Notes: generated from the sequence alone by a model not told the origin. 64,000 bases of DNA from Phylloscopus collybita (GCA_027886175.1 JAJNNQ010000040.1:19736001-19800000), one strand, 5' to 3'. Shown: positions 27,296 through 40,702, numbered from the stretch's first letter. Translations and numbers: made by a program.

Positions 27296-29607
27296 TATGC
27301 AGTCTACAAAGCCTCTTTTGTAGCCCATCATCTAGCCATAAGCTTTCCTTTTTCTCCTCTTGTACATCATTATCTCTGTACTGGGGTGGCATGATCTTTA
27401 CTGGCTAAAATGGGGAGAAACAAATCACAAAAAGTAGGATCAAAGGGACCTTAAGATTCCCAGATCCTACCTCAAGACAGAATAAACGTATAAAATAACT
27501 TATACTACCTTTAGTTATAGTGTAATGAAATTCATGAAAGCTTCTACTTTCTCCCTTTATTTTATCCCCTCTTGGGTTTGTCTGGGCTCGAAGACAGATT
27601 GCAGATGTACTGGAGATCTAACACGAGTTGACACAAGTGAGAAATATATAAACACTAGAAAGAGGCTCCATAGCTCTTTCTCTAGCTGCAGGACACCCTA
27701 ACCTTACTAGAGAAAACAGCCAGTGGAAATTAATATTGCTTTGCATTTGCTTTGAAGCATTTCTTATCATCTTGACCTGTGTTCATTAAAGATGGGTTTA
27801 TGAATGTAGGGAGAGCTGCTGATCAGCAGCTTCTTCCCATGAAACAATTTCATTGTCAATTATTTCTAAAAGGATCAGTGGCTCAAAATAATATTTGAGG
27901 GGTAGAGGACACTAAGGCCTGGTTTAATCTTTTGGTGATCTCATAATACGAATGCTACAGGACTGAATTCCTTGTATATGGAAACACAATCAACTAGAGA
28001 CCCTGAAATCCCCAAAATTTCCATGAGAAAACAGAAAAAATTGTAATGAAGTAATAAACTGTTAGAAATGGAAAATCACAAACTATTTGAAAAGTCAGAA
28101 TTGTATTGCTCCAAAACATCTGTCTTTGTCATGGGGAAAAATTGTGAGTGAATGCTGTGCACACTGGGGAGCAAACAGTAAGCCAGGGATACAATACATT
28201 TGAAATCTGTGCTGGTCAGGAGAAATGAGAATTCTTGTTTTTATAAAGAGAGCACACAAATTGGTTTATTTACATTTAAAAACATATACTCATGACAGAG
28301 CATTTATCCACAGGGTCTGCAGCTTTGTGTGCTTACTGTCACAATGCAGAGCACAGCATGCCTTACAAAGCTTGGATACTGACTGTCCTTTGAATTTAGA
28401 TATAAATGCCCATAGAATTGATCCTGCTTTCATTAAGATGCCTCAAAAAACTGCAGCCTGGTGCTACATAGTGTGCCACTGCTCCCCTCCAAAGAAACTC
28501 AGAGAGCAGCACAGAAGGGCTCAGACCACATTTGTCCTGCAGCCTTCTGTAGCTTTCTTATCAGTGAGCTACTCAGTGAGGACAAACAGCTGGATCTTCA
28601 TCTAAACATGTCAGCAGAGAATAATCAATTGCATCTTCAGCACAACCAGCTATCTTGTGTGTTGGAAGACAATTTGCCTACAATTTTGAGAAGGAAAAGC
28701 TTATTAAAGTTGACAGGACCTGATCCTTTATTTACTTATACATTTAGGTGAATTCGTAGTGGATCACCCTCCTGTTGCTTTGCTTGTTGAAACTGTAGTC
28801 CCCCAAGATGTGAGGGCACAGCAGCTGGCACAGCCCTTCCACCTTAACAGGAAAAATGGAAATAAGCCACAGGCAGTCAGCACTCCAGACAGAAACAGTC
28901 AGTGGTGGTGAGAATCAATAGTGATAATGGTATGTCACTTTTACTAAAGCTAGCAAGAAAAAAAAATGGAAACATTTATCCCTTTTAAAATATACTTTTT
29001 ACTAAACTGTATCCTATTTTTCAGGAAAGCTGAGTTCAAAACCTATTGATTCCAGCAGCCCTTGCATTGAAACACAAATGAACATAAAGTATGAACAAAA
29101 AATCTAAATGCAAACCATCTAAAGTGCATGACATACATGCAGGTACAAGTATCCCATCCCAGATGTGAGCATGTGTAATACCAAACCGTGTACAGCTCAG
29201 GGGGGAATGCAAAAAAGTAAGAATTTTATTAGTGTTAGATGCTTTGAGAAATGTTTTATCCCTTGCACAAGAAAACATGATTTTTATTTAATTTCTTTCA
29301 AAGCCTATACTGCTAAAAATTACATACATTTATCACTGATTATTCTGCTGAAAAGTGAGAAAAAGAATACCAGAATTGCTCAAAACATTGGTTACAGTTA
29401 AGGAAAAAAGGGAGAAAAAAAATCCTGGTTTCCCCACTAATATCTAAAGAAAAAATAGATCATCGTGACCAAGCAAGCTCCAAACTGTTGCAGCCATGGT
29501 GCTCATCCATAAGGATCTGTGATAGGTGTTTAATCCACACATCTCCCTCTCCCTTGAGTGTGATCAAAGTTGCACCAAAACATGACCTTTGCAATCAACT
29601 TAGAAAA

Positions 29608-29672
29608 AGAAGAAGAAGAAGAAGAAGAAGAAGAAGAAGAAGAAGAAGAAGAAGAAGAAGAAGAAGAAGAAG
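29608..29672. repeat. (GAA)n microsatellite
   Basis: About 21-22 uninterrupted GAA units. It generates artefactual poly-Glu, poly-Arg and poly-Ser open frames on both strands. Long GAA runs are known to form triplex structures. Confidence 0.95.
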
Positions 29673-29736
29673 CTTTCAAAAAATTGACCACGTCTGAAAG
29701 TGCATTGCAACAACATCTTGTCTCTGGAGCACTCAC

Positions 29737-29782
29737 TTTTTTTTTTCTTTTTCTATTTTTTTCCTTTTTTTTTTTTTTTTTT
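29737..29782. repeat. T-rich pyrimidine tract
   Basis: Nearly pure T with a few C (and a single A) over 46 bases, 64 bases after the GAA repeat. Confidence 0.9.
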
Positions 29783-32700
29783 GGTAGCTTTTTCACATCT
29801 TCAATGGCCAGCAGCTGCTTTTATATATTTTTAACAGAAAATGGAGTTCACCATGACTTCAAACTCTTAGCTTCACAAAGATGTGTTAAAAACACCCCAA
29901 CACTCTGAGAGCAAAGAATTTGGCATAGCACTTGGCATGGCATTGCACTTTTCCCACAGTGTAAACAATCCACGGCACAAAACCCGTCTTGGCTGTGTGT
30001 TTATTAGAAATGTAACTATATGAAAGCAGAACTTACCTTGAAAAGGGCCCATATTATATGCACAGTTCAGATAATAATGGCATTGCATTATCAGCTCTAA
30101 GAAGATAAAATCCTTAATTCATTATCAAATGCATGAAGCACAGTTTTTCTCCTAACTGCTTATTCAGAGAGAAATTCAGAGACTGAAAACTCACAGGAAT
30201 TTGGGCCTAATTTTGGGTGCAATTTTCTAAAGCAGCTTTTCCAGGAAAGTCTGGACCTAAAATCCAACAGTATTTCAGGCCTGACCGCCTTACTGTTCTG
30301 ATAGTGATCTTCCAGCACCAGGTGCAGAGTAAGATTGGGAAGTGTGTCTGTAGTCTCCTGAGCATAATTTTAACTGCCACGCACATTTCTGGGCAAATGA
30401 GAAGTAAAACTGTGCTTTCCTGCAAATGCCAGATGATTCAATATTTCATGTCCTTTGTGTCCAAAAGCTCCCAACATAAAATAAAGGAAAATATTTGTAT
30501 TTTTTTCCCCTCAGAACACATTTTGTTAAATGTGTTTTTCAGATACATTTGCAAGTGATGCCACTGGACATTGCTGAACAGAGCAATGCACAAATGGAAT
30601 TCAGCAGCTGCTCTCTTCCTGCTCTGTTCAGATAACACTAGGTTTCATACATGTGGTAGCTCTCATCATTTTCTGTCCAAATCTGAGGGAGGGAAGGAGA
30701 CAGAAGATAGGAGGAAGCAATATTTTATATTGTTATCTGGCAAGCTTCTCAGAAACATTGAAGAAGTGGTGTTAGAACAATTCTGAAAGAGAAACTGCTG
30801 CTCAGCTGAGAGAAAACATGACACCCAAAGAACTTCTTGGGGAGAAGTGGGTGAAGGTGTCTAGATATGACTTCTGAGGGTGAAGAATACAGTACTTCTC
30901 TTTTTGATTCATAAACCAAGTAATTGCTTATACAGTTAATTTTAAGCCTTTGAAAATGTGAAAAATCTCTATGCCTTCTTAAAACAAGAAGTGTGTATCA
31001 GGTGACTAAGGTAAATATGATAATTAAAAGCAATAAGAAATAGTTGGAATGTTTTTGTAATTGCTCCCTAGTCATTGTTAGGCTTTCCTGATTAATGTAG
31101 TTAAAAATCTTGAGCTAAAAGCATTTCGTGTGGAACTGATGTTATCGTGCACACCACATTGTTAGGCTTTCAACCAAGAAAAAAATTCAATCACTTCTTA
31201 CTTTATAAAACACTTTTGAAAACAAAGACCTAGGGACAATATAATCTCTGTATGCCTCCTGCAAAGACTTCCCAAAAACCTGTGTTTGACAGCTGCTCCA
31301 TTTGCAAAGCTGTTGCCACTAGTGATAATTGTTGCTCAAAATGCCTTCACAGCCCTGGTAAACGCCTCCGGGCCACCTCAGTCACCGCAGAGCATCACCC
31401 AGGTACTGCTAGGGGCACAGGCTCCAGCAGGGACAAACCCAAGGTGCCCCACCTCAAGGAGCTCCAGAGGACAGTAACTTACAAACACAAACGTAGCTCT
31501 TTCTCCAGATGGTTTTCAGTTTGAAGGTTATCTGAAGAACACTGTTTCTTTATCATTCCCCACCAAGTTTGCATAAGTCAGAACATACAAGGTCACTGAC
31601 TTCCTGTGAGCTTGAAGCTACAGGCAGGCCTTGCTGAGCAGAGAGTATATTCAGCAAATGTCCTCCATGTCCCTTCTCGGAGTCCATCTTCAATTAAAAA
31701 AATATCTGCATAGCACTGTTGGCAGAAGATTTTCATTTGATGGGGCTCTGCACAAGATCACTTCTCCATGAACTCTGAGTTCCTGGGAACCACTGCAGAC
31801 CAGCTGGCTGCAAAAATACACACCTAGTAGGAATCTGTAGAGAGAAGTCACTTATGTGCTGAGTAAGGGATTTTCTTCTGCTACTGATTGGTTTCTTCTG
31901 AGGTGGAGATATTTATTATAGCATACATTGGGGCTTTAGTACAAAGTGAATAATGAGTCAACTGTGTTTGAAAGCTGATAAGCTCCACACAGAGCTCTAC
32001 ACTTCAAAACTACCAAATGCTTAGATATGTAAACAACCCCACTGAAGCCACTGAGATTTCTTTTTTGTCTAATGCTAAGCAAATATCCAGTCCTAATTAA
32101 CTAGGACACAGCTTGGTAGCAGAAAAGTAACTAATTTCAGAAGTTTGGGAAATTTTAGCTGGTTTCACTAGCAATTTGTGGATATATGGCCCTCTGTGTT
32201 AAGAAATAATAAAGCTTACTGCTAAGAAGAGACATGTTTACTTGCAATTCAAAGTGATTCCAAAGAATATCTTCATTGAGACAAGAATGAACAGCAATTA
32301 ATTGCAAATAGTATTGGAAAGATCCCATAAAAATATTTTTTTCTCAGAAAATTCGCTCACACTGAAAGAAATGATAGTATTTCCCCCATCCCTTAGACTT
32401 GTCAAGTATGACTTATTTTCAGGAGTACCTCACAGTGGAAAACTGTGAAGGCTTTAAACACACAGAGAGGCTGAACAAATTATGACTGTGTTCTTCATTC
32501 CCCAGATGGCAAGCAGAGCTCTGCTAAAGCACACTGGCTAGCAGCTGCACATCAAACTTTTCTGGCAGTTGTGCTGACCACAGGTAAAGAATGACACAGA
32601 CTCAAGCTTATGCTAAAGCCACAAGTTTATTATATTTCACATAGCAAAGCAGCATCTGGAGAAAGGACAGACTGTGTTTCACAAACCTATCAGCTGGGGA

Positions 32701-33293
32701 TTCCTAAAGGAGACAGTGCTGGGGCTCTGGGTTTCAGACCCCTCCCCTCTTTTTAAGATGAACATCTTATAAAAAGGACTAGAGGACTGGATCAAAACAT
32801 GCCACGTTTCAGATTGTTGCTGAGAGGGTGGAAGAACAGAGTGTCTTAGTACAGAAATGAAGCCAGCCTCAGGGAGTTTTGCTTGTAAGGTAGATGAGAT
32901 GCCAGTCTGTTGATGGCAAAACTGATGCTAAATAAATACAGCTTAAAAGTGGTGTCCTACAACGTCATTTGTGAGCCACACACAAAGGTTTCACTTTACG
33001 TACTGCTTTTGCAGATAGTAGGAAGTTGGAAATGTCGTATTTAATTGAATTCTGCAAAAGCTAAAAACAGAAGCAAAGGAGTTTGAAAACTTCTGAAGTT
33101 AATCAGTTCAATCACTCATAAAGTGGTGGCAAATGAATAGCCAGCTTCCTCTTACTCCCTCATCCACACTTTCCATGGAAACTATTTCATGGGTCCAACA
33201 AGAAAAATTTTTTCCAATGGAAAAAATCCAACCAAACCTGTGAATGTATTTTTCTCTTTTAATAAAGCTCTCACAGAGAAACTATACCAATAG

Positions 33294-33342
33294 AAAAAAA
33301 AAAAAAAAAAAGAAAAAAGAAAAAAAAAGCAAAAAAAAAAAA
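33294..33342. repeat. A-rich tract
   Basis: Nearly pure A with isolated G or C. An AATAAA hexamer lies about 30 bases upstream at 33261-33266. Confidence 0.9.
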
Positions 33343-33764
33343 GCAGAAAAGCAGCAGCAGCTTGTAATTCTATGGGCAAGGAGATATAGATGTAGAGTTC
33401 TGTGCAGTTTCCCTACAGCCTACCTGCCTCCTAGGGCTCTCCCTGGCATCCCTGACAATTAAACTGTGTATTTCCTTCTACAGAAAGGAAAGGTCTCCTG
33501 ATTCCAGGCCAACCACTATATATATACCAACAAGAAGCTGCACTTTTTGGATGGTGCAGTACCTTCCTTGCATGATCACTGCCACTGTATTTTCAAATTC
33601 CCTTTGTTTCAGCCTCTCATCTCATCTCTTGCAGGCTGCTGAGAGTCAAGTGGGGTAGCAGGTAGTTTTTATGAGATGCTCATAGAGTGCCCAACAGGAA
33701 TGCTACCGACCTTGGGCAGCTCTTTGGTGCTTTTTACTGCTGCTTATAACTGCTGTACCCCAAG

Positions 33765-34925
33765 GCCCGGCCGAAGCAGGTCAGGGACGACATACACCGC
33801 CCTGACAGCCGTGGATGGAGCCTGGCCGAGGAAAAAATCCTTGTTGTATGGTTGCCTTGAAATTTCCATTCAAAGGCACCCGAGGGGCACATAACGCCTT
33901 CCTGCGGGCTCTCTCCCCCACGCGAGCGAGAATTTGAGGCCAAACTCTGACTACAAAGCAAAGCCCTTGAGGGCACGGGGGGTGGGCAAGGTCCACCGAC
34001 CCCGGGACCGGCCGGGGCGGCTCCGCCAGGGATCACCGCAGCGCAGCGGGTGCCTCTCTCCCCTCGGGTCCTGACGGAAAGGCTGCGGGCAAACAGCCCC
34101 GCCACTACCCCCGGGTGCCGAGCCGAGCCGGCGGAAAGGGCGGCCGAGGCATCGCGGCGCGGCCACATCAGCCCCCGCCTGCCCAGCGCCGGCGCTTGGC
34201 TGCTGAGCCGCACAGCGGCCCCCAGGAGGCGGCGGCGGCCGGGGACGCTGAGGAGGAGCCGCCTGCGCGGCCCAGCGGCGGCGGCGGGCGGGCCGGACAC
34301 GCCAACCGACCGACCGAGCAGCCGCGGCACGGAGCGAGCGAGGGAGGGAGCGAGGGAGGGAGGGCAGAGCGGCAGCGCAGCCCGCGCCGGCAGCGCCATG
34401 GCCACCAAGGTGAGCAGCGCCCGGGGGTCGGGAGGCGGCGCCGGGGCGCCCTCTGCGCCAGCGGGCCCGGCTGGGCGGGCGGGGGGCCCGGGCGGACGGG
34501 CTGTGTGCCGGGGGTCGGCGGAGCCGCTCCCTCCCCGGACCTTGCCCCTCGCCGCCGGCCGCGGGACGGACGGAGGCAGCGCCGCGCTCGGGCCTCGGCG
34601 CCGCTGCCCGGCCCCTGCTCGGGGCTCGGCGGGGCAGCGGCGACTCCGGGGTGGGGGAAAGTTGTTTTTCTGCTGTGCTTGTGCCCCTCCGTCCCCCCTC
34701 CTTGGCAGAACGACCTAAGGGTCGAAGAGCCGCCGGAGGCCGAGGGTGCTGCTCCTGCAGCCCGGGTGCCCCTTGCCCCGCTTCCTCCCAGCCCGGGGAG
34801 CGGCGGGAGAGGCCTCGGCCACCGGCGGGCCCCGCCGCCCCGGCCCGGCTGGCCCGGCCCGCTCGCCCCCCGCCGCCCCGGCAGCTGATGCTGAGCCCCT
34901 CGGTGGCATCCGGGGGTGGCTGTGC
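33765..34925 (+). promoter_or_regulatory. SNX9: CpG-island promoter and 5' UTR of SNX9
   Basis: GC content and CpG density rise sharply compared with the AT-rich DNA on both sides. The island covers the presumed transcription start, the 5' UTR, coding exon 1 and the first part of intron 1. A consensus GC box (GGGGCGG) lies at 34014-34020, with further GC-box-like and GGC-repeat stretches between 34220 and 34290. I see no TATA box, which fits a broad housekeeping-type promoter. A 12-13 bp purine-rich repeat (GAGCGAGGGAGG) is present in two tandem copies around 34333-34364. No ATG occurs between 33851 and the initiator at 34398, so no AUG upstream ORF sits in the likely leader. The exact start site cannot be read from sequence; long ORFs on both strands here are by-products of GC richness. 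Confidence 0.85.
34398..34409 (+). CDS. SNX9: SNX9 coding exon 1 (residues 1-4, MATK)
   Basis: The coding part of the first exon is only four codons (Met-Ala-Thr-Lys). The ATG is in a strong Kozak context (GCGCCATGG) and is the first ATG in the island downstream of 33851. The exon ends AAG and is followed by a near-perfect donor (gtgagc) at 34410, giving a phase 0 intron. This short exon is the known gene structure of SNX9 and joins directly to the SH3 domain in exon 2. The frame stays open for more than 110 codons upstream of the ATG, but without any ATG, so I take 34398 as the start. Confidence 0.93.
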
Positions 34926-37561
34926 CGTATCTCTGGTGGGAGCCCAGAGTCCACACTGTGCGACCTCTTAATAGTAAGCTCTGATTTTACACAAGGAAAA
35001 AAAAAAAGAAAAGACAGGAAGTTAAATTGTTGTGATTGTTTTGTTCAGTTCTTCAATAGTATCTGCTGCTAATGCAACTGTCAAAATTAGCCCATCCTAT
35101 CTGAAAGTGGCCTCTTTCTAAATAAACAATATTTGTTTACTATATTGGTTGATGAAAGCATCTCTACTTGTGTAGGTGTGAGTTAACACGCACCAGCAAC
35201 TCATCTGTGACTTATCTAAGTATCTCAGGAAGACTTTTTTGGTATTTGAAGTATTACTTTGAGTCACATGATTCCATTAGCTTGGCCAGCAGTTTAAAAA
35301 ATTTCCTTTTACTGAGGTGGTTCTCACACAGTGCACTATTTATGTTGCGCTTCTCAGTGCTGAAGAAATTCCACATCTTGAAAGTGTCAGATTTAATGTG
35401 TAAGTAGCTGTCCCTATAACCGTGTAAGCTGATGGTGGCTCATGTTTGAATAAACTTTTTCCCAGGCACAGAGAACTTGATTTTAGGTTTCAAAATCACT
35501 TAGGCAGTTTAAAAATACAGAGAATATATAGCCAATATAGTCAAATTTATGTTTCTGTTGGGCTTTTAGAGTGTTGTTGATAGACTTGGTTTTAACATTG
35601 GTGGGTTCCAGTAATTCATGGGATGTGTATATGAATATTTTTTAATCAATCTAACTATTGCAGGTACCAAGAGAATTACTTCTGATGTATATATACTACA
35701 TAATACACAGTATGTTAGGCAGATACTGTACTAAACCAGTTTACTGTTTCTCTGCTTGCTTTGAGGTGCAGTATCCTCATGGCATCCTGTGTTCTGTGCC
35801 GAATACATGATCCATTTTATTCATACATTTGGAAACTTTCACTTTGCTTTTCTTTAAATATTTTTTGGAGGCATTATGGCCCCAGACGGAAGGGCGTATA
35901 ATTTCTGACTTCCTAACCCAGACTGGCTTGAAATCAGGTGCTGCAGTTTTTTTCATTCTACACATTGAAAGCTATGGTAATGTATTCTCACTTGAAGGGT
36001 GAAATCGGTAAGTGGTAGTCAGGAAAGCACTGGCATTTTATTGCTATTATTTTGTTATGCTGGTAACTGTGAGTAGTACTGAAGAGAAGCTTACTTTATT
36101 TTCTGTGAGCTCTGCCCAGGGGATGGGTCCCCCTCTGCAAACTGCCCTGTTTTGGATTTTATTTTGTTCACGTTGTGCTAATGTCAGCTATAGTAAAGGA
36201 TACATTGTTTTTTTGAGCAGTGTAAGGGAGTAACTGGCTGAAAAAAACCCAGTTTTTAGGAGCTCAGCCAACTAACCAAGTCACCATTTCATTTGGAAAG
36301 TAAATTTTGTTCTCTAAATTGTAAACAAATTTCTCACTTTCTGCTTGTGCTCCTTCACAAATTGCCTCTTTTTGAAAGAAATATGCAAGGTGTATTTGTA
36401 TTTTACGTGAAATGTTAACAAAACTAAACTGTAAATAGTTATCTGGAGTATGAATGTTTTGAAATTTAATGGTATCAAATCCTATATAGCCGATAAGGGT
36501 GACTGACAATCTGGTCTGGCCTGTGCTGCACAGGCTGTTAGTGCTTCCTGAATTGATTCCTGTTTAAACTAGAATATACTTTCCAAGGAAGGCTGAGGGC
36601 AAATTCAGTCTTGGTGTGAATGCTTTCAATGATGGCAAATCCAGTCTGTCTTTTTGTTTGTTTTTAAACCATCAACTCTCTTGCTGTTGATGCTTTTTTC
36701 TTTTGAATCTGAACTTGCCCAGCTTCTGTTTTCAGCTTTATCATTTTCTCTACAAAACTTACAAATGCCTGAATCAAGGTGTTAGATTTTGTGGGGATGG
36801 AGGATGCATACAGGGATTTCTTCCACAGCTAGCTTGTAATCTTTGGCTAGTTCTCTTGCTCCTACCTTGATAAACCACAGCAATTAAATTCCTAGAGTTT
36901 TCCTGTATGAAGACGTGGTATGCAGTTGTGTAATGTACTGGCTCTTCTCTGTCTCATTCAAAATCAACGCATTTCTTATTGAAACAATAAAAGCTTTTAG
37001 GGGAAAGGACTACTGTTTTCATACCAAGAAGCCTTTACTGATGCTTTCCCTGCATATTTGTTAGCTGGCAAGTTGGTAGGGAGTCTTCTGTCGGAACAGG
37101 CTGGCTATAGGCCTTAAGCACTCTGAGGGCTGTGGAGGCTGTGCCTGGTGTGAGCTAAACTAGCAGTGGCCATTGCTCCTTCTCCTGTCTCCCTCCTCAT
37201 CCCGTGCTGTATGTACATCCCAGGAGTCTTCTCCAACACTTGTCAGGACTGTTTTTAGCTACAGTAAGTTGCTGAAATAGCAAAAATATTCACTGAATGG
37301 AAACAGAGGGGTCATTTCTCCAGTAGCTGAAGTAGTTGAAAGTTTGCTCAGAGCTAATGCGAAAGGTTGGGTGAGGTGGTAGAGTTGGGAGGGAGAGACA
37401 TCCATGGAGAAGGGTGGAAATATACATAGAAAATGGAGGATCTGAGGCTTCTGGAGGCAGTTCTTTTGTTAGCTAGATCCCTGCTGTAGCTTGGCAGTGG
37501 ATTTTGTTGTTTGCTCAAGGTTATGTGCTCCAAAAACTGAAACAAATGTTAAACCCTATCC

Positions 37562-37583
37562 AAAAAAAAAAAAAAAAAAAAAA
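37562..37583. repeat. Poly-A tract in SNX9 intron 1
   Basis: Twenty-two consecutive A. Confidence 0.9.
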
Positions 37584-40500
37584 GTTTAGGAGACTTCTAG
37601 AGTTTCACAGTTGTTTAACTGAACTTGACTTCAGAGGTAAAGCAATTTCATGTCCACATTGAAGAACTGATAATTTAAGCTAGATACTTTTTTTTGGATG
37701 CTTCCTTCAGAAACAGAGCTAACCTTACTAATTCCTTATTTTTAGCTGTGTCACAAATGATGGCAGAAAGTGCCTGAGCGTAAAACATTTTTAAAACTTG
37801 GTCACAACGAAGATGCAGTTTGGTGAATGTGTTTCCATCATAGTTGCTTACAAAAGCCACAGATGAGATTCTCATCCTTCTACGTGTTCCTTCATGATTT
37901 TTTTGGCCTTTCCTATTCTTTCCCCACTACAGTTTGCCAAATCTCAGCTTTACTCATGTCCTTTCTTTTGTTTTTGAGCTTCATTGAATTGAGAGAGCTA
38001 GAAATGTCAGGAAGCAAGATGCTGGCTTTTAAATAACATTCTCTCTACCTTAGCCTATTTTTAAACTTATTTATTATTTTAAAATGTAGGCAAGTCTTTT
38101 CTTGAAAAGGCTGATGTTCTGCCATTTGTTAAGCCCCGATTTCGGAAGGAAATGATGTTATTGAGAGAACTGGATAGGCTATGCGCAAGACAGTTCTTCC
38201 AAGTTTTCTGGAACCTGTGCAGCTAACATGTGGTGAGAATTTTAATTTAGAAGTTGAAACTAGGAGCTGATGTATTGGTGTAACATCATTGATGTTGGTG
38301 ACATTGCTTTCCCAAGAGAGGTATTTCATAAGGCAGCTGTTGGAAAGCTTCATGAAGTTGGGCCCCTTTTATTTTCTTTATAACTTTAGGGGCACTTGTA
38401 TCCACCATTATGTTCTTGATTGTTCAATGCTTTGAGGACTCATTTATCTGGTTCCGTTTTTAGGACTGGACCCTCTTTTGTGGGAGGAGGTCCCTTGAGA
38501 TGGAAGCTTAGACTAAATATTCTGTATTTTAAAGAAGATACAACTTAACTGTACTTCTAAAATATGGAAATGCTGTTCAAGGCTTTCTTGCCCATCTAAT
38601 CATGTTGGGTTTTCTCTTATGAATGACACTGGCCAGGTATAGTTGAATTCAGCATGGTTCTTGTGGTGAGGGAAGGTCATGATTTACATATGAAAATTTC
38701 AGGTAGGGAAAAGTAACTACACATTATTCTTGAAGATTACTATCCTTAAGTATCTACCCTTCCTTTCATCTTTCTTTTTCATTCTCTATTGTTCTCAGCA
38801 GTATAAGGCTTCCCAAAGAAGTCCCACATTTTCCTTTATACCATCACTAATCTGTATGTTTGCATCATGAATTGGTCAGAAATGATTCTTAGTTCTGATT
38901 TGCAGCTGGGAAGTAAAGCACTGCTCTGTGCTTAACCCTCCAAAGTACTCAGACTTTGTGTTCTGTTAATCTACATTCTGCATTGTCCTAATGGAAGGGA
39001 CCTTCCTTCTACCTTTGAAAGTAGGTATTCCTCTCGGAGATCTCATCTTGAGAAAAGGTTCAGTTAATAAATCTTAACACATCTGTGATTTGGGGTGATC
39101 CTCTACTTTGCAGATGACATCATAAGCCATTCAACATGCTCCAATACTTTAATTCAGCAAAGCAAGTCACAGTGAAAAACATGAGATCACAGCTGATCTA
39201 TATATGTAGGATGTGATGGAACAAAATTATTTAGGTGAAGTAATAATTTTGATTTTATGGTCTAGTCATGTGAAATGTTTGGGTTTTTTAGGCTAGTATT
39301 CAGTAGATGTGGTGATACTTCCTGGGGCTTTTTAGATTATTTTGGTTTGGTGGTTTGTTTTCTAAGGAGCAACAAGATGACTGGAGAAGGTGAAAATGCA
39401 GATTAATCACAGATTCCTGGTCTATTGGTGAGTGAGATGTTAGAATGAGCATAAGAACTGATACAGTTATTTTATGAAGACGGTTTTTCTGTTCTTCTGT
39501 CTTTCTGTCTGGCCTTATGGTCTTTTAAAGTTCAATGATACATGATTTATGTTACATTGCAGCAATTACCAGTTCAAGCCTTCTCATTTCTGTGCTGGAA
39601 AGCTGGAGAGCTGGTAAGATTCTGTGTGATGCTGTGCTTGAGTAATGATTCCTCTGACTCAGTTTTTCAAAGTTATTTTGAGCATCTAGGCATTGAGTCA
39701 TCAGAGACTCATTACCAGAGGTCATCATTTAAAAACATGATTACAGCAGCCAAAGAGAAGGAAGTCTGGTATCAGATGTCATAAGCTACATCTGGTTTAT
39801 AGATTCACAGTTTCAGGTTTTCTTTCTGGTAGAATTTCTCCGTATATTGGTATTATTTCAGCAGTAAGGCTGTTGTAAGGCAGTTGACTGTAGCTTTGTA
39901 AAAAGGTTTGTTTTACTGCATTCTTTCAAGGTTTTCCACTGAATTATCTTCCTCCTCAGACTTTCGGGTCTTGAAAAAACTCCTAGAAGAGTGTGGGGAT
40001 ATTCAATAAACCCATCCTTATTTGAATAGGTCATCTAGCAAAATTCAGAGTTTACAGAGATCACCAAGGTAAAAATCATTTGAGAATTTTGCCATTTCAA
40101 ATATGTGAGTTCCCTCCTGTATTAAATTTACAAGCAATTTTAACATTGATGGTGTTAGAAGGAGTCTTGCAAAACATTTTAAAAGCAGGTAATAGAGAAG
40201 AGACTGTAAAATAGTGGGAGTGATTTGTTTCAACCAGCCCTGCAGTAGGACAGATGAACATTTAGATATCTAGAATTATTTCAAGTAAATAGCTATTGCA
40301 TTGTTCAGCATTTGAAGCTAAATCTCTTCTATTTCAAAGCATGCTTCACAACTACAATTTCATCCAAACTCACTTTGTACTTCTCTGAGGGCTGAAAATC
40401 AGAGCTTATACTTTTCTTTCGTTGAATTCCTGCTTTCTCAGCAGTTTATGATTGGAAGGGAGCTTCCCCAAGTAACAGAAAGTTCAAACAACAGAGCAAT

Positions 40501-40663
40501 CTTGTAGTAGTCCAATAAGCAAAATACAAGTGCTGCTGAAGAGAAGGAAAAAAAAGCATGTTGCTTACTGGAAAATTTAATTTAAACTCTGAGCCTTATC
40601 ACTTTCTTTCCAAAACAGTCTTTATCTTTGAGCTTCATATAATAGGAAACCTCTGTCAACAAT

Positions 40664-40670
40664 AAAAAAA

Positions 40671-40702
<32 letters not shown>

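Larger units (their letters stand above)
14531..33764. other. Upstream intergenic DNA of SNX9, no gene seen
   Basis: About 19 kb of AT-rich sequence. I found the ATA microsatellite at 15742-15802, a perfect 12-bp tandem repeat at 19563-19586, a TTTG repeat at 21705-21731, a palindrome at 25864-25883, a possible MIR remnant at 27251-27295, a GAA repeat at 29608-29672 followed by a pyrimidine tract, and an A-rich tract at 33294-33342. Open frames are short, overlap on both strands and lack domain signatures. No exon of ZDHHC14, the neighbour expected from vertebrate synteny, was recognised. Confidence 0.6.

Noticed and set aside
27430..27480. Possible CR1 edge (atcaaagggaccttaagatt)
   Set aside because: Only about 20 bases resemble CR1 and the flanking sequence does not continue the match.
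29488..29908. Open frames with poly-Glu, poly-Arg or poly-Ser runs
   Set aside because: They are translations of the GAA microsatellite in different frames, not proteins.
33182..33462. Lysine-rich and phenylalanine-rich open frames
   Set aside because: Produced by the A-rich tract at 33294-33342.
34050..34956. Several long open frames (up to about 262 codons) on both strands over the CpG island
   Set aside because: Stop codons are rare in GC-rich DNA. The frames overlap on both strands, are Arg/Ala/Gly/Pro-rich and show no domain; only the four SNX9 codons are supported.
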